Below, piece after piece: positions 25,335 through 33,418 of a stretch of 64,000 bases of DNA. The notes under the pieces are model-generated. The model had not been told where the DNA came from and made no database searches. It saw only the letters and a list, made by a program, of their open reading frames with translations. Source of the DNA: Bog-473 sp963787485 (GTDB lineage Bacteria; Actinomycetota; Acidimicrobiia; Acidimicrobiales; RAAP-2); NCBI GenBank assembly GCA_963787485.1, contig CAWBDF010000002.1, forward strand, positions 186,001 to 250,000. Direction: 5' to 3'. A program made the position numbers and the translations under genes. The number at the start of each line of letters is the position of its first letter. Position 1 is the stretch's first letter.

Positions 25335-26882
25335 ATGGATCTCGACGTGTCAGAGCCCATGCGGGATTTCAAATCGCTCGTACCTAAGCCGTCAGTCCAC
25401 GGCGCTCGGAAGATGTCCCACCTCATAGCCCGGGACCTCCGGGGTTTGATCATCCGCGGAGAGCTGGCCCCCGAGCAGGCGCTGCCGTCAGAGACCGACC
25501 TGCTCCAGACCTTTCAGGTCTCGAGGAACACTCTGCGGGAAGCACTGCGGATCCTCGAATCCGAGTCGTTGATACAGATCCGACGGGGACGGGCCGGCGG
25601 AGCGGTCGTGCAGCACCCCCTTCTGAGCTCGGTCGTGCGGTATGTGTCGCTGCTGTTTCAGGTTCGCGGCGCCACCGTGGGAGACCTACAAGAGGCCCGT
25701 GTTCTGATCGAAGCACCAGCGGCGGCCAGGCTGGCAGGGACGTCACCTGACAACATCCGTCGCTTGCGGGAGATCCACCAGGCCGAGCTGGCCGAACTCG
25801 ACGACCCACTCGGGTTCCTCTCCGCCCTGTCCACCTTCGAACGGGCCGTGTTCGACATCTCGGGCAACAAGACCATCGAGGTCCTGTCCAGCATCTTCCG
25901 GGACATCGTCAACGCTGAGGCTTCCATCAGAGGGAGCCTCCCCCGGCAGTCCCAAGTTCGGACGAAGCTGGCCGCCCTCCAAGACGAGTTCATCGACACC
26001 ATCGCCGACGGCGACCACCGTCAGGCGACGGCCTCCTGGTCGGAGTACCTGAAGCAGACGGCCAAGCTTCTCAGCCGAGACGCTCGCAGCGAACCCTTGG
26101 ACGTGGTCCCTGTATGGAGGGCCGAAATCTCGAGCGACGGGACTGGGCCTCAATCGAGCAAGATGGCGGCGTCCATCGCCACCGAAATCCGGATCGAAAT
26201 CGCCACGGGCAAGATCGGGGAAGGCGACCTCCTGCCGCCGATGCCCGAGCTCGTGAACAGGTTCGGCGTTTCCCGCCCCACCATGCGCGAAGCCCTGAGG
26301 ATCCTGGAAATGGAGGGTCTGGTCGACCTTCGCACCGGCTCACGAAACGGTGCCCGGGTATTCGAGCCGACAACGGAGAAGGCCGCCCACCTGGCCGGGG
26401 TCGTCCTGGAATCGGCCCAGACCCGCATGGGTGACGTCGCCGAGGCCCAGCGGCTCATTGAGCCTGCCGTCATGGGGCTGGCGGCTACTCGAATCGACCA
26501 GCGGACACTGTCCACCCTTTCCGAATGCGTCCAGGTCTTGAAAGGCACGGTCGACGACACCCCTGCGTTCGTCAAGTACTTCGAGGATCTGGAGCGTCAG
26601 GCATTCTCCGCGGTGCGCAATCCGGCCATCTCGGTTGGCATCGAGGTCATCATGTGGGTGGCCGATCGATGCCGAACCGCTCTGACCGTCAGCGCACTGA
26701 GTCTTCCGCAAGTCACCGGTAGCAACCGCCGGACCTGCCGGTCCTTCGAAGGGTTCATTGAGGCCGCGAAAAGGAGCGACGGGGAGGCTGCGGCTGAGAT
26801 CTGGGCCAAGCATCTCGACGAGGTCTCGCCGTTCTTCCGTTCGCCAATGGGCGACCGGCTGATCGTGGACCTGTTCGACTGA
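25335..26882 (+). CDS. Tandem GntR-FCD/GntR-FCD transcriptional regulator (covalent pseudodimer)
   Basis: A 515-residue regulator, twice the usual FadR/FCD length, with two complete units. Winged helix 1 spans residues 27-94, FCD-like domain 1 about 115-245, a linker 246-275, winged helix 2 277-345 and FCD-like domain 2 about 355-500. The recognition helices are nearly the same (VSRNTLREALRILE and VSRPTMREALRILE), so one chain could read both arms of a palindrome. The His ligands that bind metal in typical FCD domains are mostly replaced; only the last one in domain 2 (WAKHLDE) seems kept. That suggests an effector other than a metal-held carboxylate, perhaps an acyl-CoA. It is divergent from the amidohydrolase at 23,950 across two operator copies. 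The start has a weak ribosome site. Confidence 0.9.
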   Translation: MDLDVSEPMRDFKSLVPKPSVHGARKMSHLIARDLRGLIIRGELAPEQALPSETDLLQTFQVSRNTLREALRILESESLIQIRRGRAGGAVVQHPLLSSVVRYVSLLFQVRGATVGDLQEARVLIEAPAAARLAGTSPDNIRRLREIHQAELAELDDPLGFLSALSTFERAVFDISGNKTIEVLSSIFRDIVNAEASIRGSLPRQSQVRTKLAALQDEFIDTIADGDHRQATASWSEYLKQTAKLLSRDARSEPLDVVPVWRAEISSDGTGPQSSKMAASIATEIRIEIATGKIGEGDLLPPMPELVNRFGVSRPTMREALRILEMEGLVDLRTGSRNGARVFEPTTEKAAHLAGVVLESAQTRMGDVAEAQRLIEPAVMGLAATRIDQRTLSTLSECVQVLKGTVDDTPAFVKYFEDLERQAFSAVRNPAISVGIEVIMWVADRCRTALTVSALSLPQVTGSNRRTCRSFEGFIEAAKRSDGEAAAEIWAKHLDEVSPFFRSPMGDRLIVDLFD

Positions 26883-26917
26883 CGGAGAGCCCGGCTCGTT
26901 CTAGCTCGGAACCTGCC

Positions 26918-27667
26918 TCACATCTCGAATCCCCCGTCGACCCGGAGCGTCTGTCCGGTGATGTAGGCGGCCTGGGCCGAGGCCAAATAGGCGCACGCAA
27001 AGGCGATCTCTTCCAGCCGTCCGGCCCTGGGGATCGCCAACATCTGCTCCAACCGTTGTCGGTCACGGTGTTCGGCCGCCGTCGTCTCCGTGATGGTGGG
27101 ACTCACCATGTTCGCCGTTATCCCAGAAGCTCCGAACTCCATGGCGATCACCTTGGTCAATGCGGTCAGAGCCGCCTTCGACGCAGCCACCGAGCCGTGC
27201 CCCACGTGGCCGCGGTTGGCATCGGGCCCGGTGATGGCGATCAGCCGCCCGAACCCCCTCTCGGCCATGGACGGCAACATGATGTGTGTCAGGTAGAAGT
27301 AGGACGAACAATTGGTCTCAAGGACCTCGTGCCATTCATCGATCGATGTTTCGACCACGCGCCGTAGTGGCCGGATCCCCACACAATGGACGAGCACGTC
27401 GATTGGACCCAACTGGTCCTCCACCCGCTGGACCATGGCGACATCAACATCCGGATCGGATACGTCTCCTATTGCGGTGACGGCCTGAACGCCCAGCTGG
27501 CACGCCGCCTCGGCGACCGCTCGAGCTTCTGGCTCGTTCTGCCTGACATTGATGGCCACGTTGGCTCCCGCGTCGGCCAACGTCAAAGCCACCTGCCGGC
27601 CGAGGTTCCTCCCGGCACCGGTAATCAACGCCACCCGGCCAACCAGGCCGTCCAAGGATGTGCTCAT
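26918..27667 (-). CDS. SDR family protein lacking the catalytic tyrosine
   Basis: SDR-fold protein of 249 aa. The cofactor motif TGAGRNLGRQVA and the C-terminal YITGQTLRVDGGF are normal. Where the active site Tyr-x-x-x-Lys should be, the sequence reads SVAASKAAL, so Tyr is replaced by Val while the Lys stays. The NNAG motif is VHCVG and the usual Ser strand reads IAITGPD. It may be a binding or structural paralogue, or use other chemistry. The ATG at 27,667 overlaps the stop of the next SDR by 4 bp, so they are coupled. It is the last of the ligase-SDR-SDR set starting at 29,980. Confidence 0.87.
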   Translation of the reverse strand: MSTSLDGLVGRVALITGAGRNLGRQVALTLADAGANVAINVRQNEPEARAVAEAACQLGVQAVTAIGDVSDPDVDVAMVQRVEDQLGPIDVLVHCVGIRPLRRVVETSIDEWHEVLETNCSSYFYLTHIMLPSMAERGFGRLIAITGPDANRGHVGHGSVAASKAALTALTKVIAMEFGASGITANMVSPTITETTAAEHRDRQRLEQMLAIPRAGRLEEIAFACAYLASAQAAYITGQTLRVDGGFEM

Positions 27668-28392
27668 CTCATCCGGGTGGTCACGACCTGTCCGGTCATG
27701 AAGCCTCGCGCTGGCCCGCACAGGAAGACCACGATCTCGCCGATGTCCTCGGGCCGGCTGAGCTTCCCGAGGGGATCCTGGGCGATCCGCTGCCGCTTCA
27801 CGTCATCGGTGAGCATCGGGGTATCCGTGGGTCCGGGGTTCACCGCGTTGACCGTCACCCCGGCCCCGCCCAGGGCCAATGCCAAGGACTTGACCAGCGC
27901 GATCACACCGCCTTTGGATGCGGCGTACGGCCCGGCCTGTGCGGAGCCGAGTTGGCCCCGGTCGGAGGCGAAGAACACCATGGTGCCGTGGTGCTGGCCA
28001 GCCATCACCCGTCCGGCGGCCCGACCGACCCAGAATGACCCGTCGAGGTTGACCCGCATGACCTCCCGCCACTCCTCGTCGGTGACCTCGATGAGGTTAC
28101 CGCTGGTGCCGATTGCCGCGCAGTGCACGACGCAGTCGAGCCTTCCGTGATGGCGCACGACGCCTTCGAACAGCTGATCCACGGCGTCGCGGTCGCCGAC
28201 ATCCAACGTTCCACTTTCCGCTCGTCGTCCCGCCGCGACAAGTGCCGCTGCCTCCCGCTCTGCCCTGGCCCCGTCACGGTCCGCCAAGATCACCACGGCT
28301 CCAGCCTCGGCCAGGGCGCGGGCCGACGCACGGCCGATCCCGCTGGCCGCCCCGGTTACCAGAGCGACGTGATTCTTCAGGTCACCGTCCAC
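27664..28392 (-). CDS. SDR family oxidoreductase
   Basis: Classical SDR of 242 aa with TGAASGIGRASA, VVHCAAIGT in place of NNAG, FFASDRGQLG carrying the active-site Ser, and a normal YAASK. It ends slightly short, GFMTGQVVTTRMR, without the usual final glycine-rich strand. It follows the acyl-CoA ligase by 13 bp and overlaps the next SDR by 4 bp, so the three are one transcript. Because its partner at 26,918 lacks the catalytic Tyr, the two may form a heteromer in which this subunit is the active one; that is inference. Confidence 0.88.
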   Translation of the reverse strand: MDGDLKNHVALVTGAASGIGRASARALAEAGAVVILADRDGARAEREAAALVAAGRRAESGTLDVGDRDAVDQLFEGVVRHHGRLDCVVHCAAIGTSGNLIEVTDEEWREVMRVNLDGSFWVGRAAGRVMAGQHHGTMVFFASDRGQLGSAQAGPYAASKGGVIALVKSLALALGGAGVTVNAVNPGPTDTPMLTDDVKRQRIAQDPLGKLSRPEDIGEIVVFLCGPARGFMTGQVVTTRMR

Positions 28393-28405
28393 TCCGGTCG
28401 TTCTC

Positions 28406-29980
28406 CTATATCACCCGGTTCTCGTGTCCCGACCAATACCGCTCGCGCAGCAATCGCTTGAACAATTTTCCGCTCTCGTCACGAGGCAGCTCGCTCACGA
28501 AGTCGACGCTACGCGGACATTTGTAGGTTGCCAGCTGGTCCCGACAGTACGTCAGCAGGTCCGCCTCGAGGCTCGGGCGAGCCGAGGCCGGGTCGACCAG
28601 CTCGACGACGGCCTTGACCGTCTCGCCCATCTCCGGGTCGGGTACGCCGAGCACGGCGACGTCGGCGACGGCAGGATGGCCCAGTAGAACGTTCTCCGCC
28701 TCCTGGGGATAGATATTCACCCCGCCGGAGATGATCATGTGGGCTTGGCGATCGGTGAGGTAGAGGTAACCGTCCTCGTCTCGATACCCGATGTCGCCGA
28801 GCGTGCGCCACCCCCGCTCGTTGATCGTGGCCGCCGTCTTGGCGGGGTCGTTGTGGTACTCGGAGGACCGGCCCCCGGCGAAATATACCAATCCCGCTTG
28901 TCCCGAATCGAGCTCCTCGCCCTCCTCCCCGACGATGTGGCACTCCTCCAGCGGGCGTCCGACTGATCCGGGATGAGCGAGCCACTCCTTCGCAGTGATG
29001 TAACTGCCCCCCACATCCTCTGTCCCCGAGTAGTACTCGTCAATGATCGGGCCCCACCAATCGAGCATTTCTCGCTTCACGGAAACCGGACAAGGTGCCG
29101 CCCCGTGTAGGACGTGCTGCAGGCTTGACAGGTCGTAGCCGTTGCGCATTCGCGGATCGAGGCGAAGCATCCGCACGAACATGGTCGGGACGAACTGGGC
29201 ATGCGTCACCCGGTGCTGCTCGATCAGTTCGAGGCACTCTCGGGCTTCGAACCGCTCCATCACCACGACTGTGGCCCCCAGCCGCTGGCTGGACATGGAA
29301 GACACCAGCGGCGCGGCGTGGTACAGGGGCGCGGGAGACAGGTACACCGAGCCCTGCGCCACCCCGTGGCCGGCGATTATGCCGGCAATCTGGGTGGGTG
29401 GGGACGCCGGATCGCCGAGAGGAGTCAAGGGCAACGGCTTGCGTACCCCTTTCGGCCGCCCCGTCGTCCCCGACGAGTACAACATCTCGCGCCCTTCGCA
29501 CTCGTCGGAGAGCGGTTCGGGGGCGACCTCTGCGATGGCATCCTCATAGCATCGAAACCCTGGAAGGTCGCCCACCGCGCAGATCCTGACTGGTATCCGA
29601 GCGAGGTCCAGGCCGGCAACGACTTCGGCCGTCGCCTCGGACCCCACCAAGGCTGAGGCGCCGCAGTCATCGAGGATGTACTGGACCTCCGCTGGGCGCA
29701 GGTGCGAGTTTATTGCGGTGTAGTAGAGCCCCGACCGTTGGGCTGCCCAGGCCACCTCCAGGTAGAGCAGGTTGTTCTCCATCATGATGGCGATGCTTCC
29801 GCCCGGACGGAGGCCGCCGTCACGGAAGACCCGAGCCAAGCGCGCCGATCTGTGCTCGAGCTCGGCGAAGCTCACCCGCTCTCCGCTCAGGCCCATGACG
29901 ATGGCCGGACGATCGGGCCCTTGTTCGGCCTGCCACCCCAACGTCGATTCGAAGGCCATTCCGGTGACCGACGTTGTCAC
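28406..29980 (-). CDS. Acyl-CoA synthetase/ligase (AMP-forming, FadD-type)
   Basis: AMP-forming acid-CoA ligase of 524 aa from the GTG at 29,980. MLYSSGTTGRPKGV is the phosphate-binding loop, IIDEYYSGTED the A5-type motif, YLTDRQAHMIISGGVNIYP the hinge and A8 region, and LPRDESGKLFKR the C-terminal catalytic Lys. It would activate the carboxylic acid brought in by the transporter. The frame is open 75 codons upstream to 30,205, but that stretch is Arg/Gly/Pro-rich and looks non-coding. That leaves a leader of about 230 nt after the predicted start site near 30,213. It heads the set with two SDRs, behind operator site H. Confidence 0.9.
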   Translation of the reverse strand: MTTSVTGMAFESTLGWQAEQGPDRPAIVMGLSGERVSFAELEHRSARLARVFRDGGLRPGGSIAIMMENNLLYLEVAWAAQRSGLYYTAINSHLRPAEVQYILDDCGASALVGSEATAEVVAGLDLARIPVRICAVGDLPGFRCYEDAIAEVAPEPLSDECEGREMLYSSGTTGRPKGVRKPLPLTPLGDPASPPTQIAGIIAGHGVAQGSVYLSPAPLYHAAPLVSSMSSQRLGATVVVMERFEARECLELIEQHRVTHAQFVPTMFVRMLRLDPRMRNGYDLSSLQHVLHGAAPCPVSVKREMLDWWGPIIDEYYSGTEDVGGSYITAKEWLAHPGSVGRPLEECHIVGEEGEELDSGQAGLVYFAGGRSSEYHNDPAKTAATINERGWRTLGDIGYRDEDGYLYLTDRQAHMIISGGVNIYPQEAENVLLGHPAVADVAVLGVPDPEMGETVKAVVELVDPASARPSLEADLLTYCRDQLATYKCPRSVDFVSELPRDESGKLFKRLLRERYWSGHENRVI

Positions 29981-30219
29981 ATCACGCTCTTCGGGTGAAG
30001 GACCCCGGCTGTGCCGATCGTGAGGCCTTCCTCGGAGGCCGGCTTGGCCGCCGGGCTCAGGGTGAGCGAGCGATCCACCGCGACCGGAACTTCGAGGTCG
30101 TCGCTTTCCCATGATCAGCTCGTCCTTGTCCCTTCCGTCCGGGGTCGCGCCACCCCCCCGGGGGGATGGGGGTAGATCACGGCGGGCCGAGCCCATCTCG
30201 TGCAACTTCCTTCATACAG

Positions 30220-30249
30220 AGGGTACTGGTTTGGCTCTTACTGAGTCAA
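30220..30249 (-). promoter_or_regulatory. Operator motif (site H) overlapping the ligase promoter
   Basis: On the minus strand TTGACTCAGTAAG (30249-30237) matches 11 of 13 positions. TTGACT is the -35 box, and TACCCT (30225-30220), the same -10 as at sites D and E, follows after 18 bp. The divergent SDR starts only 14 bp beyond the motif, so a bound protein would also block it. Confidence 0.62.
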
Positions 30250-30262
30250 CTACTTTGGAGGA

Positions 30263-31294
30263 ATGACCCCGACGCTGCCTCCTCCCACATCCGGTCCTGG
30301 CTCCAACCCGCGTCGACGAGCTACCCCGCCATCCTCGTCAGTGATCCGAGAACCGGCGGCGCGACAAAACGACGACGTGGTCGGGATCTGTGAAGGCCGG
30401 GTCGTGATCGTGACTGGCGCCGGGCGAGGGATCGGGCGCGAGCACGCCCTGGAGTTCGCCCGCCAGGGGGCAAAGGTGGTCGTCAACGACCTCGGGGTGG
30501 AGGTGGACGGCACGGGCCGCTCGAGCGGGCCGGCCGGCGAGGTCGTGAACGAGATCCGCGCCATGGGCCGGCAAGCCGTGGCCAACGGCGACGATGTATC
30601 GGACATGGATGGCGCCGCCAGGCTGATCCGAACCGCCGTCGACACCTTTGGTCGGCTCGACACGCTCGTCAACAACGCTGGGATCCTCCGCGATCGTATG
30701 GTCGTCAACATGTCCGCGGACGATTGGGATGCCGTCATCCGGGTCCACCTGCGCGGAACCTTTGCCCCGACCAACGCTGCCCTGGCGTACTGGCGCGACC
30801 ACGCGAAGGCCGGTGAGGACAACGACGCCAGGATCATCAACACGAGCTCGCCATCAGGCATCTTCGGGAATGTCGGTCAGGCCAACTACGGGGCGGCGAA
30901 GGCAGGCATCGCCGCCTTCACGGTGATCACCGCCATGGAAGTCGCCCGCTACGGCGTCAGTGTCAACGCCATTGCTCCCGGCGCCCTGACCCGGATGACC
31001 GCTGGCCTCGGAGCGGGACACGAGCGAGACGAAGGATCACAAGGTGGGTGGAACCCTATGACCCCGGACAACATCGCGCCTCTCGCGGTGTGGTTGGGCA
31101 GCAGCGAGTCGAGAGGGATCACGGGACGGGTGTTCACCATGTTGGGTGGCCACCTGGGCGTCGCCGAAGGCTGGGTGGAGGGGCCCGCCGCGGACCGCGA
31201 CGGGAGATGGGATCCCGCCGAGTTGTCTGCCGTCGTCCCTGGTCTCGTCGCCCAAGCCGCGCTGAATGCCCGAATCGACGGGCATCGCGACTGA
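30263..31294 (+). CDS. SDR family oxidoreductase (3-hydroxyacyl-CoA dehydrogenase-like, MFE-2 type)
   Basis: SDR of up to 343 aa. The core from residue 40 has VVIVTGAGRGIGREHALEFA, VVVNDLGVEVDG, LVNNAGILRDRM and YGAAK. The VNDLG..DG block and ILRDRM are typical of the hydroxyacyl-CoA dehydrogenase domain of peroxisomal multifunctional enzyme type 2. The first 35 residues are Pro/Ser/Arg-rich and probably not folded, and the ATG at 30,263 has GGAGG only one base before it. A GTG at 30,377 is therefore a plausible alternative start. It is divergent from the ligase. It likely oxidises the 3-hydroxyacyl-CoA formed by the MaoC pair. Confidence 0.86.
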   Translation: MTPTLPPPTSGPGSNPRRRATPPSSSVIREPAARQNDDVVGICEGRVVIVTGAGRGIGREHALEFARQGAKVVVNDLGVEVDGTGRSSGPAGEVVNEIRAMGRQAVANGDDVSDMDGAARLIRTAVDTFGRLDTLVNNAGILRDRMVVNMSADDWDAVIRVHLRGTFAPTNAALAYWRDHAKAGEDNDARIINTSSPSGIFGNVGQANYGAAKAGIAAFTVITAMEVARYGVSVNAIAPGALTRMTAGLGAGHERDEGSQGGWNPMTPDNIAPLAVWLGSSESRGITGRVFTMLGGHLGVAEGWVEGPAADRDGRWDPAELSAVVPGLVAQAALNARIDGHRD

Positions 31295-31303
31295 GCCCTC
31301 ACC

Positions 31304-31362
31304 CTCAACGGATGCTGATGTTGATCGACTTGGCCTGGGTGTTCGCGATGAGATCGTCCATG
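31304..31362 (-). pseudogene. Remnant: duplicated 3-prime end of an aldehyde dehydrogenase gene
   Basis: These 59 bp match the last 59 bp of the aldehyde dehydrogenase gene (36391-36449) with only two differences. Read on the minus strand they encode MDDLIANTQAKSINISIR and a stop. Nothing upstream resembles the rest of the enzyme, so only the tail survives, in the 88-bp gap between two convergent SDRs. Confidence 0.85.
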
Positions 31363-31382
31363 ATGATGTGCGGAATCGAGTG

Positions 31383-32144
31383 TCACATCCCCAAGGTGCT
31401 TCCTCCGTTGATGCTGATGATCTGACCGTTGATGTAATAGGCATCGTCGGAGAACAGGAAAGCCACCAATCCTGCCGGATCCTCCGCCACTCCAAGACGT
31501 GGGCTTCGACCGTTGGTCAGCATCAGTTCGATTTCCTCATCGCCCATTCGCTCCCGGACTACGTCGGAGACCACGAAAGGATTGATGGCATTGATCCGGA
31601 TTCCCTGCTTTCCCCACGCTGAAGCCACGTGTCGGACCACGGCGTTGACCCCTGCCTTCGAGGCAGCGTAGGTCGGGCGATTCGGCAAGCCAACCGTGCT
31701 GGCATTCGACGAGGTACAAACGATGGGTCCGCCACCCTTCGCCAGCAGGTGAGGCAAGGTCGATCGGATGAGGAACACGTACCCAAGCAGGTTCACACGC
31801 AGTGAACGCTCCCACACGGCAAGGTCGGTTCCGAGCAGATCGCCGTCCGCTCCAATCGCTCCGACCTCAACAGCGTTGGCGTGTAGCCCATCGATCGCCC
31901 CGAAGTGATCGATGGCAGCCTGAATCACGGCAGCACACGAGTCGGGGTCGCCTTGGTCGTAGCTCACCGCCACGGCGGTACCGCCAGCTGCAGTTATCGC
32001 CTTCGCTGTCTGCCGGGCGCCAGGCTCGTTTTTGTCGGCCACCACCACCTTCGCCCTCTCTTCACCGAGCCGTTTGGCAGTGGCCGTGCCTATCGCTCCG
32101 GCACCTCCAGCCACGACGAGAACGCGTCCCTCCAAACCTCGCAT
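31383..32144 (-). CDS. SDR family oxidoreductase
   Basis: SDR of 253 aa with VVAGGAGAIGTATAKRLGEE (cofactor motif GGxGxIG rather than TGxxxGxG), active-site Ser in VCTSSNAST, and YAASK. The NNAG motif is altered (LHANAVEVG). I favour the ATG at 32,144 over the one at 32,168, because an AAAGGA element precedes it and the sequence MRGLEGR is a typical SDR beginning. It is the last of the minus-strand genes that start with the aldehyde dehydrogenase. The 412-bp gap before it contains an AraC-like scrap, so it may have its own promoter. Confidence 0.88.
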   Translation of the reverse strand: MRGLEGRVLVVAGGAGAIGTATAKRLGEERAKVVVADKNEPGARQTAKAITAAGGTAVAVSYDQGDPDSCAAVIQAAIDHFGAIDGLHANAVEVGAIGADGDLLGTDLAVWERSLRVNLLGYVFLIRSTLPHLLAKGGGPIVCTSSNASTVGLPNRPTYAASKAGVNAVVRHVASAWGKQGIRINAINPFVVSDVVRERMGDEEIELMLTNGRSPRLGVAEDPAGLVAFLFSDDAYYINGQIISINGGSTLGM

Positions 32145-32210
32145 CGCATTGTCCTTTCCTCTCAGCATCCATGCTGCCTCTCACTACCCAGTCAAAGACG
32201 GCCATGACGT

Positions 32211-32322
32211 GTCGTGGGCGACCGTACCCGCCGACCTCGGGTACGCCGACCAGGCGCACCGCGTCCGCGACCTCCAAACACCTCCTCGGTGTCACCGCCA
32301 ACCCGACCGGACCTGGGTGACC
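32211..32322 (+). pseudogene. Remnant of an AraC-family regulator C-terminal helix-turn-helix (frameshifted)
   Basis: The translation SWATVPADLGYADQAHRVRD, then in the next frame SKHLLGVTANP, follows the second helix-turn-helix of AraC/XylS proteins (the GFxDQAHxxRxF...GVTP pattern). A frameshift lies near 32,270 and no N-terminal part is present. The rest of 32,145-32,556 shows a T8 tract at 32,371 but no gene I recognise. Confidence 0.5.
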
Positions 32323-32556
32323 CAAGTTGTACGCAACTTCTGAAGTTCCCGACGATCCGGAGATACGGTTTTTTTTCGAGATTCGCCTTGCTGCCAAGAC
32401 CTGACTGTGTGCAAGTCCTTCTTCCTGACCTCACAACACGAGGCGCAGCACGCGTCGGCCACGTCGAGCGGCGTGTCCACGTAGATCTAGAAGGACTAGG
32501 GCTTGTCTTTGGCGAATTCGCCACCCAGGGCCCGTTCACTTCGCAGGTGTCGAATG

Positions 32557-33372
32557 CTACCCGTTCGCCCGTGCGGCCCGATTTGCGGATCCTGGCATGG
32601 CAACGGTTGCCCCGCCATCGACGGGAAAGACATGGCCCGTGACGTAGGCGGCTTCATCGGTACACAGAAACAGGACCGCATGAGCGACGTCCCACACTTC
32701 GCCCATGCGACCCAGAAGGTTCAGCCGCGAACGAACATCGTCCGTCAGAGCACCGCGGGACACCGATTGCTGCATCGGTGAGGACACCATTCCAGGCAAC
32801 ACCGCATTGACACGAACATTCTTGCGCCCGTATTCGCCGGCAAGATCAAACATCAGGCCGAGCTGGCCAGCCTTTGACGCGCAGTACGCCGGATGGGTTG
32901 TGGCCGAGTCTCGGATGCCAGCCACCGAGCCGATCATGATAATGGATCCGCCGCCGCGCTCAATGAGAGCAGGAAGAGCGGACCGAGACGCCAAAAAGGA
33001 GCCCTTGAGATTGGTGTTGAGGATCTCGTCATAGAGCTCCATCGAGGTTTCGTCGATCGGCGCGTGCTTCGAGATCGCCGCGTTGTTGACCAGGATGTCC
33101 AGTCCACCGAATCGCTCGATTGCTGCGTTCACCATCGAGTCGCAATCACTCTGGCTTGTCACGTCACCGAGGAAGGAGATGCTTTTCCCCGGCAGATCCT
33201 CAAGAGATTCCACGGTGGCGTCCGCACGTGATTGGTCGCGATCGACGACTACGACCGAGGCACCCTCTCGAGCGAAGACGGTGGCGATCGCCTGTCCAAT
33301 TCCTGCCCCGGAACCTCCGGGCGTGGAGCCAGCACCCGTAACGATGGCAACCTTCCCGTTCATACGATCCAT
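32557..33372 (-). CDS. SDR family oxidoreductase
   Basis: SDR of 271 aa starting MDRMNGKVAIVTGAG. The cofactor loop is expanded (GAGSTPGGSGAGIGQ), a variant found in hydroxysteroid-type SDRs. LVNNAAISK, IIMIGSVAGI and YCASK complete the active site, and YVTGHVFPVDGG closes the fold. It follows the amidohydrolase at 33,419 by 46 bp and is probably co-transcribed with it. The last 20 residues are Ala/Arg-rich and variable. Confidence 0.9.
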   Translation of the reverse strand: MDRMNGKVAIVTGAGSTPGGSGAGIGQAIATVFAREGASVVVVDRDQSRADATVESLEDLPGKSISFLGDVTSQSDCDSMVNAAIERFGGLDILVNNAAISKHAPIDETSMELYDEILNTNLKGSFLASRSALPALIERGGGSIIMIGSVAGIRDSATTHPAYCASKAGQLGLMFDLAGEYGRKNVRVNAVLPGMVSSPMQQSVSRGALTDDVRSRLNLLGRMGEVWDVAHAVLFLCTDEAAYVTGHVFPVDGGATVAMPGSANRAARANG

Positions 33373-33418
33373 CTTCGCTGCTCCTTTCGCCGTCGAGTTG
33401 ACCCCGGATCACGCTATG

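Noticed and set aside
5197..30249. The operator contains TGACTCA, the eukaryotic AP-1/GCN4 site
   Set aside because: Coincidence: a seven-base match in bacterial promoters, with no bZIP proteins in bacteria.
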